Of a DNA stretch of 64,000 nucleotides, positions 1 through 10,155 are shown piece by piece. The position numbers were made by a program, and so were the translations under genes. The stretch lies in the IMG/VR virus record IMGVR_UViG_3300027791_000009, positions 55,870 to 119,869 of that record. One strand, written 5' to 3'. The stretch comes from a virus. How positions within the stretch are numbered: the stretch's first letter is position 1; every line of letters starts with the position of its first letter. The notes under the pieces are model-generated. The model worked only from the letters and a program-made list of their open reading frames with translations. It had not been told where the DNA came from and did not search any database.

Positions 1-990
1 CTTACTGGAACAACTTCTGGTAATGTTCAAATTAAAGCTTCAACTCTTGGTTCTTATATCGCACAAGGCGGTAACGCTCTTGCAGGATTTGAAAATGCAA
101 CAACTTACGCTGGTGCATTTGCTGTTGATACATCAACTTACAAATCTTATTATGCAGCTAACGGAGCTTGGAACGAAATATTAGCTTCGACTTCATCTAT
201 AGACACTTTAAGTGATGTTGATACAACTACACAAGCGCCTACGAGTGGACAAGCATTAGTATGGAATGTTGGTGCAAGTGCATTTAGACCTGGTTCAATT
301 ACGACAAGTGTTGTCACAGATACAGCACCAAGTCTTGGCGGAAACCTAGATACTTCAGGATTCACAATTCAAGGAACTGGTAAATTAAGTTTAAGTGGTT
401 CTGGTTCAATTGTAAAGGCAGATTTTACTAACACTGGTGCATTACCAAATGCTTCAAATAGTGCAGGTGCTTTTGCTGTTGCAACAAGTACACTAAAAGC
501 ATACTTTGCTACTGCTTCAGGTTGGATTAACTTATTATCAGAAAATGACTCAATTGATTTACTTTCAGATGTAGACACATCAAGTAGTGCTCCTGCATAT
601 GGACAAGTATTAGTATGGACAAATGTAGGTGGTAGTGGTCAATGGAAACCTAATGATTATACTCCGGCAACTAGAGTATCAGCAAAGTTTCAGGTAACTG
701 CAAGTGGTTCAACTGATTATGTATTTAATGGTGATGGTTTTCCATCAGCACAGAATGACCCAACGCTTTATTTAAAGAAAGCACATACTTATCAATTTGA
801 AGTAAATGCTTCTGGTCACCCATTTGCTATTAGAACTGCGTCAGGTGGTTCTGCATACAGCTTTGGAGTAACCAACAATGAGTCAGCAGTTGCAACAATA
901 ACATTTACGGTGCCAATGAACGCACCTTCTACTTTATATTATCAATGTACTGCACATTCCGGTATGGGTGGAGTAATTAATATAGCATAA
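1..990 (+). CDS. Tail/fibre structural protein, C-terminal part, with cupredoxin-like end (5'-truncated)
   Basis: Open in frame 1 from the window edge to TAA at 988-990; the start lies upstream, so at least 330 residues. The protein is Ser/Thr/Gly/Ala-rich and low in charge, typical of phage fibre and baseplate proteins. It holds a tandem repeat of about 120 residues: each copy has a 'AGAFAV..ST...Y' stretch followed by 'LSDVDT...AP..GQ.LVW' (near residues 35-90 and 155-215). The last about 85 residues look like a cupredoxin: a GHPF histidine near residue 273, then YQCTAHSGMGG near residue 316, the Cys-x2-His-x2-Met pattern of a type 1 copper site. It is followed by a late promoter and the gp8-like gene. 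Structural role is confident; copper binding is inference. Confidence 0.75.
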   Translation, partial: LTGTTSGNVQIKASTLGSYIAQGGNALAGFENATTYAGAFAVDTSTYKSYYAANGAWNEILASTSSIDTLSDVDTTTQAPTSGQALVWNVGASAFRPGSITTSVVTDTAPSLGGNLDTSGFTIQGTGKLSLSGSGSIVKADFTNTGALPNASNSAGAFAVATSTLKAYFATASGWINLLSENDSIDLLSDVDTSSSAPAYGQVLVWTNVGGSGQWKPNDYTPATRVSAKFQVTASGSTDYVFNGDGFPSAQNDPTLYLKKAHTYQFEVNASGHPFAIRTASGGSAYSFGVTNNESAVATITFTVPMNAPSTLYYQCTAHSGMGGVINIA

Positions 991-1000
991 CAAGAAGATG

Positions 1001-1008
1001 TATAAATA
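1001..1008 (+). promoter_or_regulatory. T4-type late promoter TATAAATA
   Basis: Exact match to the T4 late promoter box recognised by gp55-loaded RNA polymerase, in the gap between two structural genes and 26 bases before the gp8-like ATG. It would drive the gp8-like and DUF4815-type genes. Confidence 0.75.
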
Positions 1009-1033
1009 TATCAAAGAACATAGGAATTAAACA

Positions 1034-2494
1034 ATGCCAGCAATTATAACAAGCAAATTTAGAAGAAATAATGCTCAGCAATTCGAGGAATCGTTTGGTG
1101 AAGCAACTCCTAATATCTATTATCTAGGTATTGGTAAACCTACTGAATATGGTACTAAAACTAGACCAGACGGTAGAACAGAAAACATTGGAACAGATAG
1201 TGCTCCAGTAACCCCAGCAGATTCAGTACAAGACGAATATGATGTATTTGATGATTTACTTGCTGCTAAGAGGGTAACAAGCTCAGATGTGTCTTTTGCG
1301 TGTCCAAGAATTAACTGGACAACAGGTACAACTTACGATATGTACAGACATGACTATGGCAACAGAATTACAGGAACTACTACAGCACAAGCTGCTCATA
1401 GTGGTGCAACAAATTTATATGACGCAAACTTCTATGTTCTTAATTCCAACTTTGAAGTTTACAAATGTTTAGATAACGATAACAATACACCATCAACGAT
1501 AGAACCTACTGGCGCTTCTATTCTTATTTTAGAAACTTCTGATGGTTACAAGTGGAAATATATGTACACTATGTCTGCTGCTCAACAAGCAAACTTTTTA
1601 TCAACAGACTTTATGGGTATCTCAACAAATAGTACAACAACGACTAATGCTAAAGATGGTGCAATAGATATCATTAAAATTAAAACTGCTGGTACAGGTG
1701 GTACAGACGGAACATTTACTAGTATTCCTATAAGAGGAGATGGTGCAAACGGAACTTGTACGGTTACGATTTCAAGTGGTTCGGTTACTGCTGTTCTTCC
1801 AACAGGAACACCGTTAGGATATTCTTTTGCAAATGTAAGAGTATCAGATATTAATGCTACTTCAGGTGGTTCCTTAACTGGTGCTGAACTAGATTGCATT
1901 ATTGGTCCAAAAGGTGGTCACGGATTTGACCCACACGAAGAACTAGGTGGTTTCTTTGTAATTCTTAATACTTCATTTGAAGGTGCTGAAACAGCAAACT
2001 CTGGTGACTTTACAACTGCAAACGATTTTAGAAGAGTTGCATTAATTAGAGACCCAAAATCTGCTGGTGCTGCTGTGAATACAACAACATTAAGAGCAAC
2101 AAAAGCTATCAGATTAGATTCTGGTGCTGGTGTATTTCAATCAGATGAAATAATTACACAAACGAGTACAGGTGCTGTAGGTAAAGTAGTACAATTTGAT
2201 ACTGCAAACAATTTATTGTTCTACACACAAACAAGATATAATAATGAAGGTGTTGACGCAACTGGAAATGGAACTGCATTTAGTGGAATAAATGTGATTA
2301 CAGGTTCGACTTCTAGTAGCACAGGAACACCAACTGGAAATACTGAAACGGTTAACAATGTCTCTCTAGTTTCTGGTTATGCAACTTCTGAACTTGACCA
2401 AGACTCTGGCGATATAATGTACATTGAAAACAGAGCACCGGTTAATAGAAGTGTTGACCAAACGGAGAATGTTAAGTTAATCATAGAATTTTAA
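1034..2494 (+). CDS. 8: Baseplate wedge protein, gp8-like
   Basis: 486 residues. The N-terminal third resembles gp8 of T4-like marine phages: an opening that reads as an assembly segment (SKFRRNNAQQFEESF), a 'YYLGIGKPT' stretch near residue 30, and 'TSDGYKWKYMYTMS' near residues 167-181, a conserved gp8 signature. The C-terminal half is Ser/Thr/Gly-rich with insertions, longer than T4 gp8 (334 residues) as is usual in marine relatives. gp8 is a structural subunit of the baseplate wedge that moves during sheath contraction. It sits behind a late promoter and is followed after 12 bases, with an AAAGAGG ribosome site, by the DUF4815-type gene. The identification rests on recognised motifs and order, not on an alignment. 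Confidence 0.75.
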   Translation: MPAIITSKFRRNNAQQFEESFGEATPNIYYLGIGKPTEYGTKTRPDGRTENIGTDSAPVTPADSVQDEYDVFDDLLAAKRVTSSDVSFACPRINWTTGTTYDMYRHDYGNRITGTTTAQAAHSGATNLYDANFYVLNSNFEVYKCLDNDNNTPSTIEPTGASILILETSDGYKWKYMYTMSAAQQANFLSTDFMGISTNSTTTTNAKDGAIDIIKIKTAGTGGTDGTFTSIPIRGDGANGTCTVTISSGSVTAVLPTGTPLGYSFANVRVSDINATSGGSLTGAELDCIIGPKGGHGFDPHEELGGFFVILNTSFEGAETANSGDFTTANDFRRVALIRDPKSAGAAVNTTTLRATKAIRLDSGAGVFQSDEIITQTSTGAVGKVVQFDTANNLLFYTQTRYNNEGVDATGNGTAFSGINVITGSTSSSTGTPTGNTETVNNVSLVSGYATSELDQDSGDIMYIENRAPVNRSVDQTENVKLIIEF

Positions 2495-2506
2495 AGAGGA
2501 AAATAA

Positions 2507-5500
2507 ATGCCAAGTCCAACTGACTTTAACCTCTCGCCGTACTATGACGATTTCTCGGAAGATAAAGCCTTCCATAGAATATTGTTTAGACCAGCATTTG
2601 CTGTACAGGCTAGAGAACTAACACAATCGCAAACGATACTACAGAACCAAATTGAAAAGATGGGTAACCATATCTTTGAGCAAGGTGCTCAAATGATTCC
2701 TGGTGAGATTACTTACGATTTACAATACTATGCGATTAAGTTAACATCATTTACAGGTACAAGTAATCTAACAGACTTTGTTGGAATAGAAGTAACCGGT
2801 CAAACATCTGGTGTTGTTGCGAAAGTAATTAATTCAGATGTCGCAACTTCTACTGACCCTGCAACTCTTTATGTAAAATACACTAAAACAGGAACTGGAA
2901 ATCAAACACCAGACTTTGTTGCTGGCGAAACAATTTTAGGTGTACTTAATGGAAGTACAAATATTAGTGGAGTGGTTACAAGTGCTGAAACCGGTTCTGC
3001 TGCTTCAGTTGCTTCTGGTACTTACTACATTAATGGTTATGCTGTTAATGTTTCAAAACAAACAATTGTATTAGACAAGTATACAAACACACCATCTTAC
3101 AGAGTAGGTCTAACGGTTACTGATAGTATTGTAACCCCTAACTTAGATGTCTCACTTGTAGACAATGCAGCCGGTTCATCAAACGCAAATGCTCCAGGTG
3201 CTCACAGATTTAAAATAGATTTAACTTTATCTAAACTTACAACGACTTCTGTTGAAGATTCAAGCTTCATAGAGTTATTAAGATTAGAAAAAGGTACTCT
3301 CCAGAATAGAGTTAGAACAACTGAATACTCTATTTTGGAAGATACACTAGCAAGAAGAACTAGTGACGAAAGTGGCGATTACACAATCAGACCATTTGAT
3401 TTAGATATTAGAGAACATTTAGATGATACTGCTGGCAATAGAGGTATCTTTACTGCTGCCGCTGGTGGTGACGCTAACAAACTTGCATTAGGTTTATCTC
3501 CTGGTAAAGCATATGTAAAAGGTTATGAAGTTGATAAAATTGGAACAACTTTTGTTCCTGTAGAAAAACCTAGAAGTTTTGGAAATGAAAATGGTTTCAA
3601 TACTATCTTTGATGTTGGTAACTTTCTCAATGTATCAAATGCTTATAACTCTCCGGACATTAACTTTGTAACCGGTAAGACAGAAGCGTTTAAAGGATTA
3701 CAACTAAAACTTGCTAGTGAAGCATATACTGCTGGTAACATACCAACAAATGTTCAAAACAGAGTAAAAGACATCGGTCGTGCTAAATCTAAAGGTTATG
3801 AATTTAACGCAACGACAGGTGCTGGCATTTCAACTGCTTCAAACATATCTCCGTCTTCAAGTAATATATTCAAACATTATCTGTTTGATGTAGAAATGTT
3901 TAGTCATATAAAAATTCCAACAAATGTAGTATTTACAAATGGTGAAACAATCACTGGTACTACTTCAGGTGCTAACGGTATTAAAGAAAGTGTTTCAACA
4001 AATACAACTTCGGCAATCGCTACATCAACAGCTGCAAATCCAGTAGTTATCACAATGTCTGCTGATTTAGAAGTTTCTGATGGTGACGCAATTACGATAG
4101 CAGGTGTCGCAACTCAAACAGAATTAAACGACATTGTTTTCTATGTAAGACAAAAAGTTGGTGGTGTTGCAAAAAGAGAATTTGAATTGTATAACGCTGA
4201 TGATGTTGCCATTGACGGTACAGGACATACAGGTGCTGGTTCCGGTGGTACTATCACAACATCTTGTGTAGTATTATCAAGTGTACAAGGTCAATTTATA
4301 CCAGGTGAAACAATCACTGGTGGTACTTCATCTAATACTGCTGTAGTAAAAGCAAATGTATTTGGCAATCAAGGTTTCACACATTACGGTTCAAGTGATG
4401 TAAAAGAAGTTACCATGGCAGGAAGTCCAGTATATACTGCACAAGCTGATTTATCTGCAACATATGGAGAAAATAAAACACTATCTGGTAATATTTCAAT
4501 TAGTGCTTCAACTTCGGATGTAACCGGTTTCAACACACAATTTTTAACAGAATTAAAAGTAGGAGATAGTGTTCAGTTTGCAACAACGACTGGTACTATT
4601 TTAACTAGAACGGTAATTAACATTGTCAATTCATCTTCAATCAGACTTGATAGTGCAATTTCAACAACTGCCGTTTCAAACTCATTGATTATAAGAAGAA
4701 GAGGAAAATTACAAGACGCAAGTAAAAACATTTCGTTGTTCTCTTTACCTTACACAACAATTAAAACATTAAAAACAGCAAACAACTCTGGTATTTCTGA
4801 TACATCATTTATTGTAAGAAAAACATTTGTAGGTTCTTTATCTTCAACTGGTGATATTACAATTACTGCAAACACAGGCGAAACTTTTGTTGCACAACAA
4901 GAACAAGATTATTCGGTAACTATTATGTCAGCAGGTGGTTCATCTTCTGCTGGTACAGCTGGTGACAAGATATCTACAACAGGTAATAACCATGAAGGTA
5001 ATGCTTGTTTCACATTAGGTGGTTCTCCAGTAGGTCGTTCATTAACTTTAGATTTTGGTGCTAATCACTCTGACCACGAAGTAAAAATTATTGCGACTAT
5101 ATCTAAATCTGCACAAAACGAAAAATCAAAAAATTTAGTATCAAACTCGACAGCAACTATTACAACTTCAGCAGCTGCAACTGCAAATCATATTTCATTA
5201 GGTGTTGCTGACGGATATCAATTAGTATCTGTTAAAATGGCGGCTGACTTTAGTACAACACCAACTGCAAGTGATACAGACATCACAACAAGATTTACAC
5301 TTGATAGTGGACAAAGAGATAACTTCTATGATATTGCTAGACTAGTAAGAAAAGAAGGTAGCTTGGCACCAAGTGGACAATTATTAATTACATTTAATTA
5401 TTTCACACACGGTTCTGGTGACTTCTTTAGTGTAGATAGTTATTCTGGTATTATTGATTACACAGCAATACCTAGTTATACTTCTGATACTTCAGGAGAA

Positions 5501-8500
5501 ACTTATCAATTAAGAGACACATTAGACTTTAGACCTAGAGTAGATGACGCAAGTACAATTAACTCTGGTACACAAGATAGAACTTATCCTGCAACAGCTT
5601 CAATTGAAGTTGTTAAGTTTAAAACAAATGTGACCACAGACCACGAATTTTACAAAGGAAGAGTTGATAAACTATTCTTAAATAAAGAAGGTGCCTTTGA
5701 AGTACTTAAAGGTGCTGAAGCAAATGTACCACAAGAGCCAGGTTCTATTGATAACGCAATGCACCTATACACTCTTTCTTTACCACCGTACACATTGTCA
5801 CCAGATGATGTATCATACGAGACGGTAGAAAATAGAAGATATACAATGAGAGATATTGGTGCTATTGATAAGAAGATTGATAGAATTGAATATTACACTC
5901 AATTGTCTCTATTAGAAACTGCGGCTCAATCTTTACAGATACAAGACGCTGATGGTTTCGATAGATTTAAAAATGGATTTGTTGTAGACAACTTTAACGG
6001 TCACGGTATCGGTGAAGTAACCAACGGTTCATACAGATGTTCGATTGATTATGCAAAAGGCGAATTAAGACCTTTGTTTAACCAAGACGCTGTAAAACTA
6101 GAAGAGATTGACGAAGACGGTACAACATTAGTTGCTACTGACAGAGCGGCTGCAAACTATCAAAAGTCTGGTGATGTACTAACATTACCATTTACAGAAA
6201 TAGATTTAATAAATCAACCTTTTGCTTCTAAAGCAATTAATGTTAACCCATTTGCAATTTTCAGTTGGATGGGAACAATAGATTTAACACCATCAAGTGA
6301 TGAATGGAGAGAAACACAAAGAACTCCTGATTTAGTAGTTAACTCAACTACAGGTGCGTGGGACCAATTACAAAGACAAAGTGGTATTACAGACCAAGAT
6401 GAAATCTCACTTGGAACGGTATGGAATGAATGGCAAACTAACTGGACTGGAAGAGCATTAACATCTTCAACTACAGCTTCAGGTGGAAGATTTATGCGTG
6501 GTCGTGCTATTGTACAAAGAACAGAAACTACTTCTATCAACCAAGTTAACCAAAGTAGGTCAGGTATTACAACAACTGCCGTACCTCAAACGATAAGAAC
6601 ATCTATGGGAGATAGAGTTGTTAGTGTTGCATTTGTACCATTTATCAGAAGCCGTGATGTTGCATTTAAAGCTACAAGATTAAAACCAAATACAAGAGTA
6701 TTTCCATTCTTTGATAATGTAAATATTGCTACTTATTGTACACCAGACGGTGGTTCAGTTGGTGGTAACTTAATTACTGACGGTGCTGGTGCTGTTGAAG
6801 GAGTATTCACAATACCGGATCCTAAAGTAAATACAAATCCTAGATGGAGAACTGGAGAAAGAACATTTAGATTAACTTCTTCTTCTACTAACTCGCAAGA
6901 CGCAGCTGCTGTTGCTACTGCGGCTAATGCTGAATATATTGCAAGAGGATTATTAAATACCGTTAGAGACACAATTGTTTCTACAAGAGAATTTAGAGGT
7001 GTACAACAAACGGTTACAGATTCACAAACCATTTTACAAACATCTACAAGAGCAGGTACGCAAATTGTTGGTTGGGTTGATCCATTATCTCAAACATTTA
7101 TGACAGATGAACCTGGTGGAGTATTCATATCTTCTGTTGATTTATTCTTTTCAACAAAAGACGCAAACATTCCTGTAACCGTTCAAATTAGAAATACGGT
7201 TAATGGTTATCCTGGAAGTAAATTATTACCATTTGGTGAAGTTTCATTAAATCCAACTGCTGTAAATACAAGTACAGACGGTTCAGTTAAAACAACATTT
7301 ACATTCCCTGCACCAATATACATACAAGATAAAGTTGAATATGCAATGACGGTATTGTCTAACTCAAATGATTACAATATGTATGTGGGTAGATTAGGAG
7401 AAACAAATATTGGTTCTAATAGAACAATATCTAAACAACCATATGCTGGTGTTATGTTCAAATCTCAAAACGGTTCAACTTGGACTGCTGAACAAAACGA
7501 AGATATGAAATTCACAATGAAAAGATGTGAGTTTAGTAATGTCGTAGGTACGGTTCACTTAGGAAGTAAAGAACTACCGGCACAAAATATTAAACAAAAC
7601 GGATTAAGAACTACAAACGGTTCAGGTGTAATTAGAGTTTTCTATTCAAATCACAATATGCACGATACTAATTCTGTGGTTACTATATCTGGTGTTCCTT
7701 CAGGAACTCTTAACGGTATTGCTTCGACAGATATAAACGGAACATATACTTCTATTTCTAATATTACATTAGATAGTTTTGATATTACAACATCAGGAAC
7801 TGCAAATACTGATGGTGATATCGGAGGCACAACAATACTTGTTACCGGTAATAAACAATTTGATGTATTAAATCTAGGTGGTCTACAAACTATGACCGTT
7901 CCTGGTACAAACATTGAACCGTTTATTAGAACAACATCTAGTAAGTCACTTCACGGTGCTCAAACACCATATTCATTAGTTTCTGAAAGTAATAGACAAT
8001 CGGTTACATTAGTAGACGATATTTACTTTACTGCGCCACAGGCTGTTATGTCTGGACCAAATGAAACAACTAGAATGGCAGGACAAAAATCTTTCTATAC
8101 TATTATGAAATTATCAACGACAAATAATAAGTTGTCTCCAGTAATTGATTTAGATAGAAGTAGTGCTTTCTGTGTTGCAAATAGATTAAATAATCCAACT
8201 AGTGGTAATACACCTAACTATGTTCCTGAAACTACTGCAAAAGGTTCATCAACTGCGTCTCAATATATTACGAAACCGGTTACACTTATTAATAACTCAA
8301 CTGCATTAGATATTAGATTAACACAAGTTATTAGAGATACTTCTAAAGTTGAAGTTTACTTTAGAACAACAAGTGCTGATGAAGTTAGAACTATCGGAGA
8401 CATTGACTGGACACCTTTCAATGCTGGTGGTGTTGAAGATAATTCAGTTTCAAAATCTAAAGATGATTTTGATTTTAAAGAATATCAATATTCACAAGAA

Positions 8501-8608
8501 CAATTGAACGCCTTTACTGCGTTTCAGATTAAGATTGTACTAAAAGGAACTAATACTAGTTACCCACCAATCTTACGAGACATGAGAGGTATCGCATTAG
8601 CGATTTAA
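2507..8608 (+). CDS. Giant virion structural protein with DUF4815-type N-terminus
   Basis: 2033 residues. The first about 130 residues (LSPYYDDFSEDKAFHRILFR, then FAVQARELTQSQTILQNQIE) match the DUF4815 family of marine T4-like phages, usually annotated as a baseplate-associated or long-fibre virion protein. Recurrent modules follow: 'G.TITG.TSG' units near residues 485 and 600 that resemble beta-strand turns in phage fibres, a central region with several YTI/RDIGAIDKKIDRIEYY helices near residue 1120, and a C-terminus ending RDMRGIALAI. The family's exact place in the particle is unclear; peripheral baseplate is my inference. Reading frame is intact with no sign of decay. It follows the gp8-like gene by 12 bases. 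Confidence 0.7.
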   Translation: MPSPTDFNLSPYYDDFSEDKAFHRILFRPAFAVQARELTQSQTILQNQIEKMGNHIFEQGAQMIPGEITYDLQYYAIKLTSFTGTSNLTDFVGIEVTGQTSGVVAKVINSDVATSTDPATLYVKYTKTGTGNQTPDFVAGETILGVLNGSTNISGVVTSAETGSAASVASGTYYINGYAVNVSKQTIVLDKYTNTPSYRVGLTVTDSIVTPNLDVSLVDNAAGSSNANAPGAHRFKIDLTLSKLTTTSVEDSSFIELLRLEKGTLQNRVRTTEYSILEDTLARRTSDESGDYTIRPFDLDIREHLDDTAGNRGIFTAAAGGDANKLALGLSPGKAYVKGYEVDKIGTTFVPVEKPRSFGNENGFNTIFDVGNFLNVSNAYNSPDINFVTGKTEAFKGLQLKLASEAYTAGNIPTNVQNRVKDIGRAKSKGYEFNATTGAGISTASNISPSSSNIFKHYLFDVEMFSHIKIPTNVVFTNGETITGTTSGANGIKESVSTNTTSAIATSTAANPVVITMSADLEVSDGDAITIAGVATQTELNDIVFYVRQKVGGVAKREFELYNADDVAIDGTGHTGAGSGGTITTSCVVLSSVQGQFIPGETITGGTSSNTAVVKANVFGNQGFTHYGSSDVKEVTMAGSPVYTAQADLSATYGENKTLSGNISISASTSDVTGFNTQFLTELKVGDSVQFATTTGTILTRTVINIVNSSSIRLDSAISTTAVSNSLIIRRRGKLQDASKNISLFSLPYTTIKTLKTANNSGISDTSFIVRKTFVGSLSSTGDITITANTGETFVAQQEQDYSVTIMSAGGSSSAGTAGDKISTTGNNHEGNACFTLGGSPVGRSLTLDFGANHSDHEVKIIATISKSAQNEKSKNLVSNSTATITTSAAATANHISLGVADGYQLVSVKMAADFSTTPTASDTDITTRFTLDSGQRDNFYDIARLVRKEGSLAPSGQLLITFNYFTHGSGDFFSVDSYSGIIDYTAIPSYTSDTSGETYQLRDTLDFRPRVDDASTINSGTQDRTYPATASIEVVKFKTNVTTDHEFYKGRVDKLFLNKEGAFEVLKGAEANVPQEPGSIDNAMHLYTLSLPPYTLSPDDVSYETVENRRYTMRDIGAIDKKIDRIEYYTQLSLLETAAQSLQIQDADGFDRFKNGFVVDNFNGHGIGEVTNGSYRCSIDYAKGELRPLFNQDAVKLEEIDEDGTTLVATDRAAANYQKSGDVLTLPFTEIDLINQPFASKAINVNPFAIFSWMGTIDLTPSSDEWRETQRTPDLVVNSTTGAWDQLQRQSGITDQDEISLGTVWNEWQTNWTGRALTSSTTASGGRFMRGRAIVQRTETTSINQVNQSRSGITTTAVPQTIRTSMGDRVVSVAFVPFIRSRDVAFKATRLKPNTRVFPFFDNVNIATYCTPDGGSVGGNLITDGAGAVEGVFTIPDPKVNTNPRWRTGERTFRLTSSSTNSQDAAAVATAANAEYIARGLLNTVRDTIVSTREFRGVQQTVTDSQTILQTSTRAGTQIVGWVDPLSQTFMTDEPGGVFISSVDLFFSTKDANIPVTVQIRNTVNGYPGSKLLPFGEVSLNPTAVNTSTDGSVKTTFTFPAPIYIQDKVEYAMTVLSNSNDYNMYVGRLGETNIGSNRTISKQPYAGVMFKSQNGSTWTAEQNEDMKFTMKRCEFSNVVGTVHLGSKELPAQNIKQNGLRTTNGSGVIRVFYSNHNMHDTNSVVTISGVPSGTLNGIASTDINGTYTSISNITLDSFDITTSGTANTDGDIGGTTILVTGNKQFDVLNLGGLQTMTVPGTNIEPFIRTTSSKSLHGAQTPYSLVSESNRQSVTLVDDIYFTAPQAVMSGPNETTRMAGQKSFYTIMKLSTTNNKLSPVIDLDRSSAFCVANRLNNPTSGNTPNYVPETTAKGSSTASQYITKPVTLINNSTALDIRLTQVIRDTSKVEVYFRTTSADEVRTIGDIDWTPFNAGGVEDNSVSKSKDDFDFKEYQYSQEQLNAFTAFQIKIVLKGTNTSYPPILRDMRGIALAI

Positions 8609-8612
8609 AATT

Positions 8613-8840
8613 ATGACAAGATTTCTGAAAGTTGAACAACAAGAATTTTTAATAAGAGATACGGAATCAGGTGGTATCATTAATACAAACTCAAGCGAAT
8701 ATGAGTTGTATATGAAAAGAATACAAATGCGAAAAGGTAATCTTAACCAAATGAAGTCAATGTGTAGAGAGATAAATAGTTTAAAGCAAGAGTTGTTTGA
8801 AATAAAAGATTTAATAAAAAATATGTGTAAGGATAAATAA
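8613..8840 (+). CDS. Small coiled-coil protein of unknown function
   Basis: 75 residues, starting four bases after the giant gene, so probably translationally coupled to it. The sequence is strongly charged, with the second half (NQMKSMCREINSLKQELFEIKDLIKNM) showing heptad spacing of Leu/Ile/Met consistent with a short coiled coil. It lies between two structural genes and may be a small tail or chaperone component, but I do not recognise a family. The coding call rests on position, codon use like its neighbours and tight packing. Confidence 0.6.
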   Translation: MTRFLKVEQQEFLIRDTESGGIINTNSSEYELYMKRIQMRKGNLNQMKSMCREINSLKQELFEIKDLIKNMCKDK

Positions 8841-8842
8841 AA

Positions 8843-10144
8843 ATGGCTGTAAGACAGGTAACAGAAACAGATAGTTTAGATAAATTACGAATAGAATTTA
8901 ACGCATTAGCGTCCTCAGATTTTGGTGATATTGCCACTCTGGATGCTACTTTATCTGCTACTTCTGTAATTGGTGCTGTTAACGAAATCAATGGTATTGC
9001 AATTGCAGCTGCTGGTTTCACATTAACAGATGGAACGAATGTACAAGGTATTGCCTCTGGTAACACATTAACCGTAGCGAGTGGTACAGGTCTTACTGCA
9101 ACGGTATCAAATCCAGATACATTAACAATCGGATTAAATACAAACTTAACTGGTCTATCAACAATTGATGTTGCAACAACAGCTGAGATTGCGAACATAC
9201 AGATTGGTACTTCTTCAATTACTTCTGCAAGTGGTACAATTGATTTTGGTAACGAACAATTAAATACAACAGGTGGTATATCTGCCGGTGGTACACTTGT
9301 TGGTGCTGGATTAACAATCAATGGTGCTTCAATGCAATTTGAAGGTGCTACTCCTAATAGTTTTGAAACTACATTACGAGTAGACGACCCATCACAAGAT
9401 AATGTAATTACACTACCTGACGCTAGTGGTACTCTTATTACTTCTGGTGATACGAATACGGTTACACAAACTATGATAGCAGATAATGCTGTAAGTACTT
9501 CACAAATTGCTGATAACTCGGTTACGATTGCAAAACTATCAGGATTTAATTCTGCAACATTAACGGTTGACACTTTAGTTGCAAATACTATTACAGGTAC
9601 TGCTTCATTATCAAGTGCTGTAGATTTAACTACTGAAAATACTCAAAACGCAACAAGATATTTAACTTTTGCTGATAGTACTTCAGGTTCAAATGTTCTA
9701 AAAGCAGATTCAGGATTATATTACAATCCATCAACAAATATTTTAACAACAACTGCTACATCAGCAAGATATGCTGACTTGGCAGAAAAGTATAAATCTG
9801 ATAGAGAATATCCAGTAGGTACCGTCTTATGTATAGGTGGCACAGCTGAGGTAACTATATGTACAGAAAATCATTGCACAAAAGTTATTGGTGTTCAATC
9901 AGAAAAACCTGCCTTTATTATGAATGGCAGTTTAGAAGGTGTTACCTCTACGGTAGCAATGACAGGAAGAGTACCAGTAAGAGTATGTGGTCCTGTAAGA
10001 AAAGGCGATATGTTAGTATCTTGTAGTATTGCAGGATGTGCTAGAGCTGAAGCAGAACCAAGAAACGGTGCATTAATTGGAAAAAGTTTAGTCAATGACG
10101 ATTCTAACGAAGAGAGAGTTATAGAAGCTGTTGTTGGTAAATAA
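8843..10144 (+). CDS. Tail-fibre-like structural protein
   Basis: 433 residues. The middle is a repetitive fibre sequence: 'LTVDTLVANTITGTASLSSAVDL' style beta-prism repeats, and a 'FETTLRVDDPSQDNVITLPDASGTLI' segment near residues 170-195 that recurs in the fibre genes at 21518 and 23254. The last about 125 residues form a distinct folded domain (ADLAEKYKSDREYPVGTVLC, then VIGVQSEKPAFIMN, then GRVPVRVCGPVRKGDMLV), a C-terminal domain common to many marine phage fibres. It contains seven cysteines, unusual in a fibre. It begins two bases after the previous stop and is followed by a strong AAGGAG site for the accessory cluster. Confidence 0.75.
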   Translation: MAVRQVTETDSLDKLRIEFNALASSDFGDIATLDATLSATSVIGAVNEINGIAIAAAGFTLTDGTNVQGIASGNTLTVASGTGLTATVSNPDTLTIGLNTNLTGLSTIDVATTAEIANIQIGTSSITSASGTIDFGNEQLNTTGGISAGGTLVGAGLTINGASMQFEGATPNSFETTLRVDDPSQDNVITLPDASGTLITSGDTNTVTQTMIADNAVSTSQIADNSVTIAKLSGFNSATLTVDTLVANTITGTASLSSAVDLTTENTQNATRYLTFADSTSGSNVLKADSGLYYNPSTNILTTTATSARYADLAEKYKSDREYPVGTVLCIGGTAEVTICTENHCTKVIGVQSEKPAFIMNGSLEGVTSTVAMTGRVPVRVCGPVRKGDMLVSCSIAGCARAEAEPRNGALIGKSLVNDDSNEERVIEAVVGK

Positions 10145-10155
10145 GGAGATATATT

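Noticed and set aside
8832-8839. GATAAATA before the fibre gene at 8843
   Set aside because: It overlaps the previous stop and would place transcription start inside the coding region; probably just AT-rich ribosome-site context.
8743-9573. 276-residue open frame on the minus strand
   Set aside because: It lies opposite the fibre gene at 8843, has an unusual hydrophobic composition from reversed Thr/Ala/Ser codons, and no ribosome site; the + strand gene has recognised domains.
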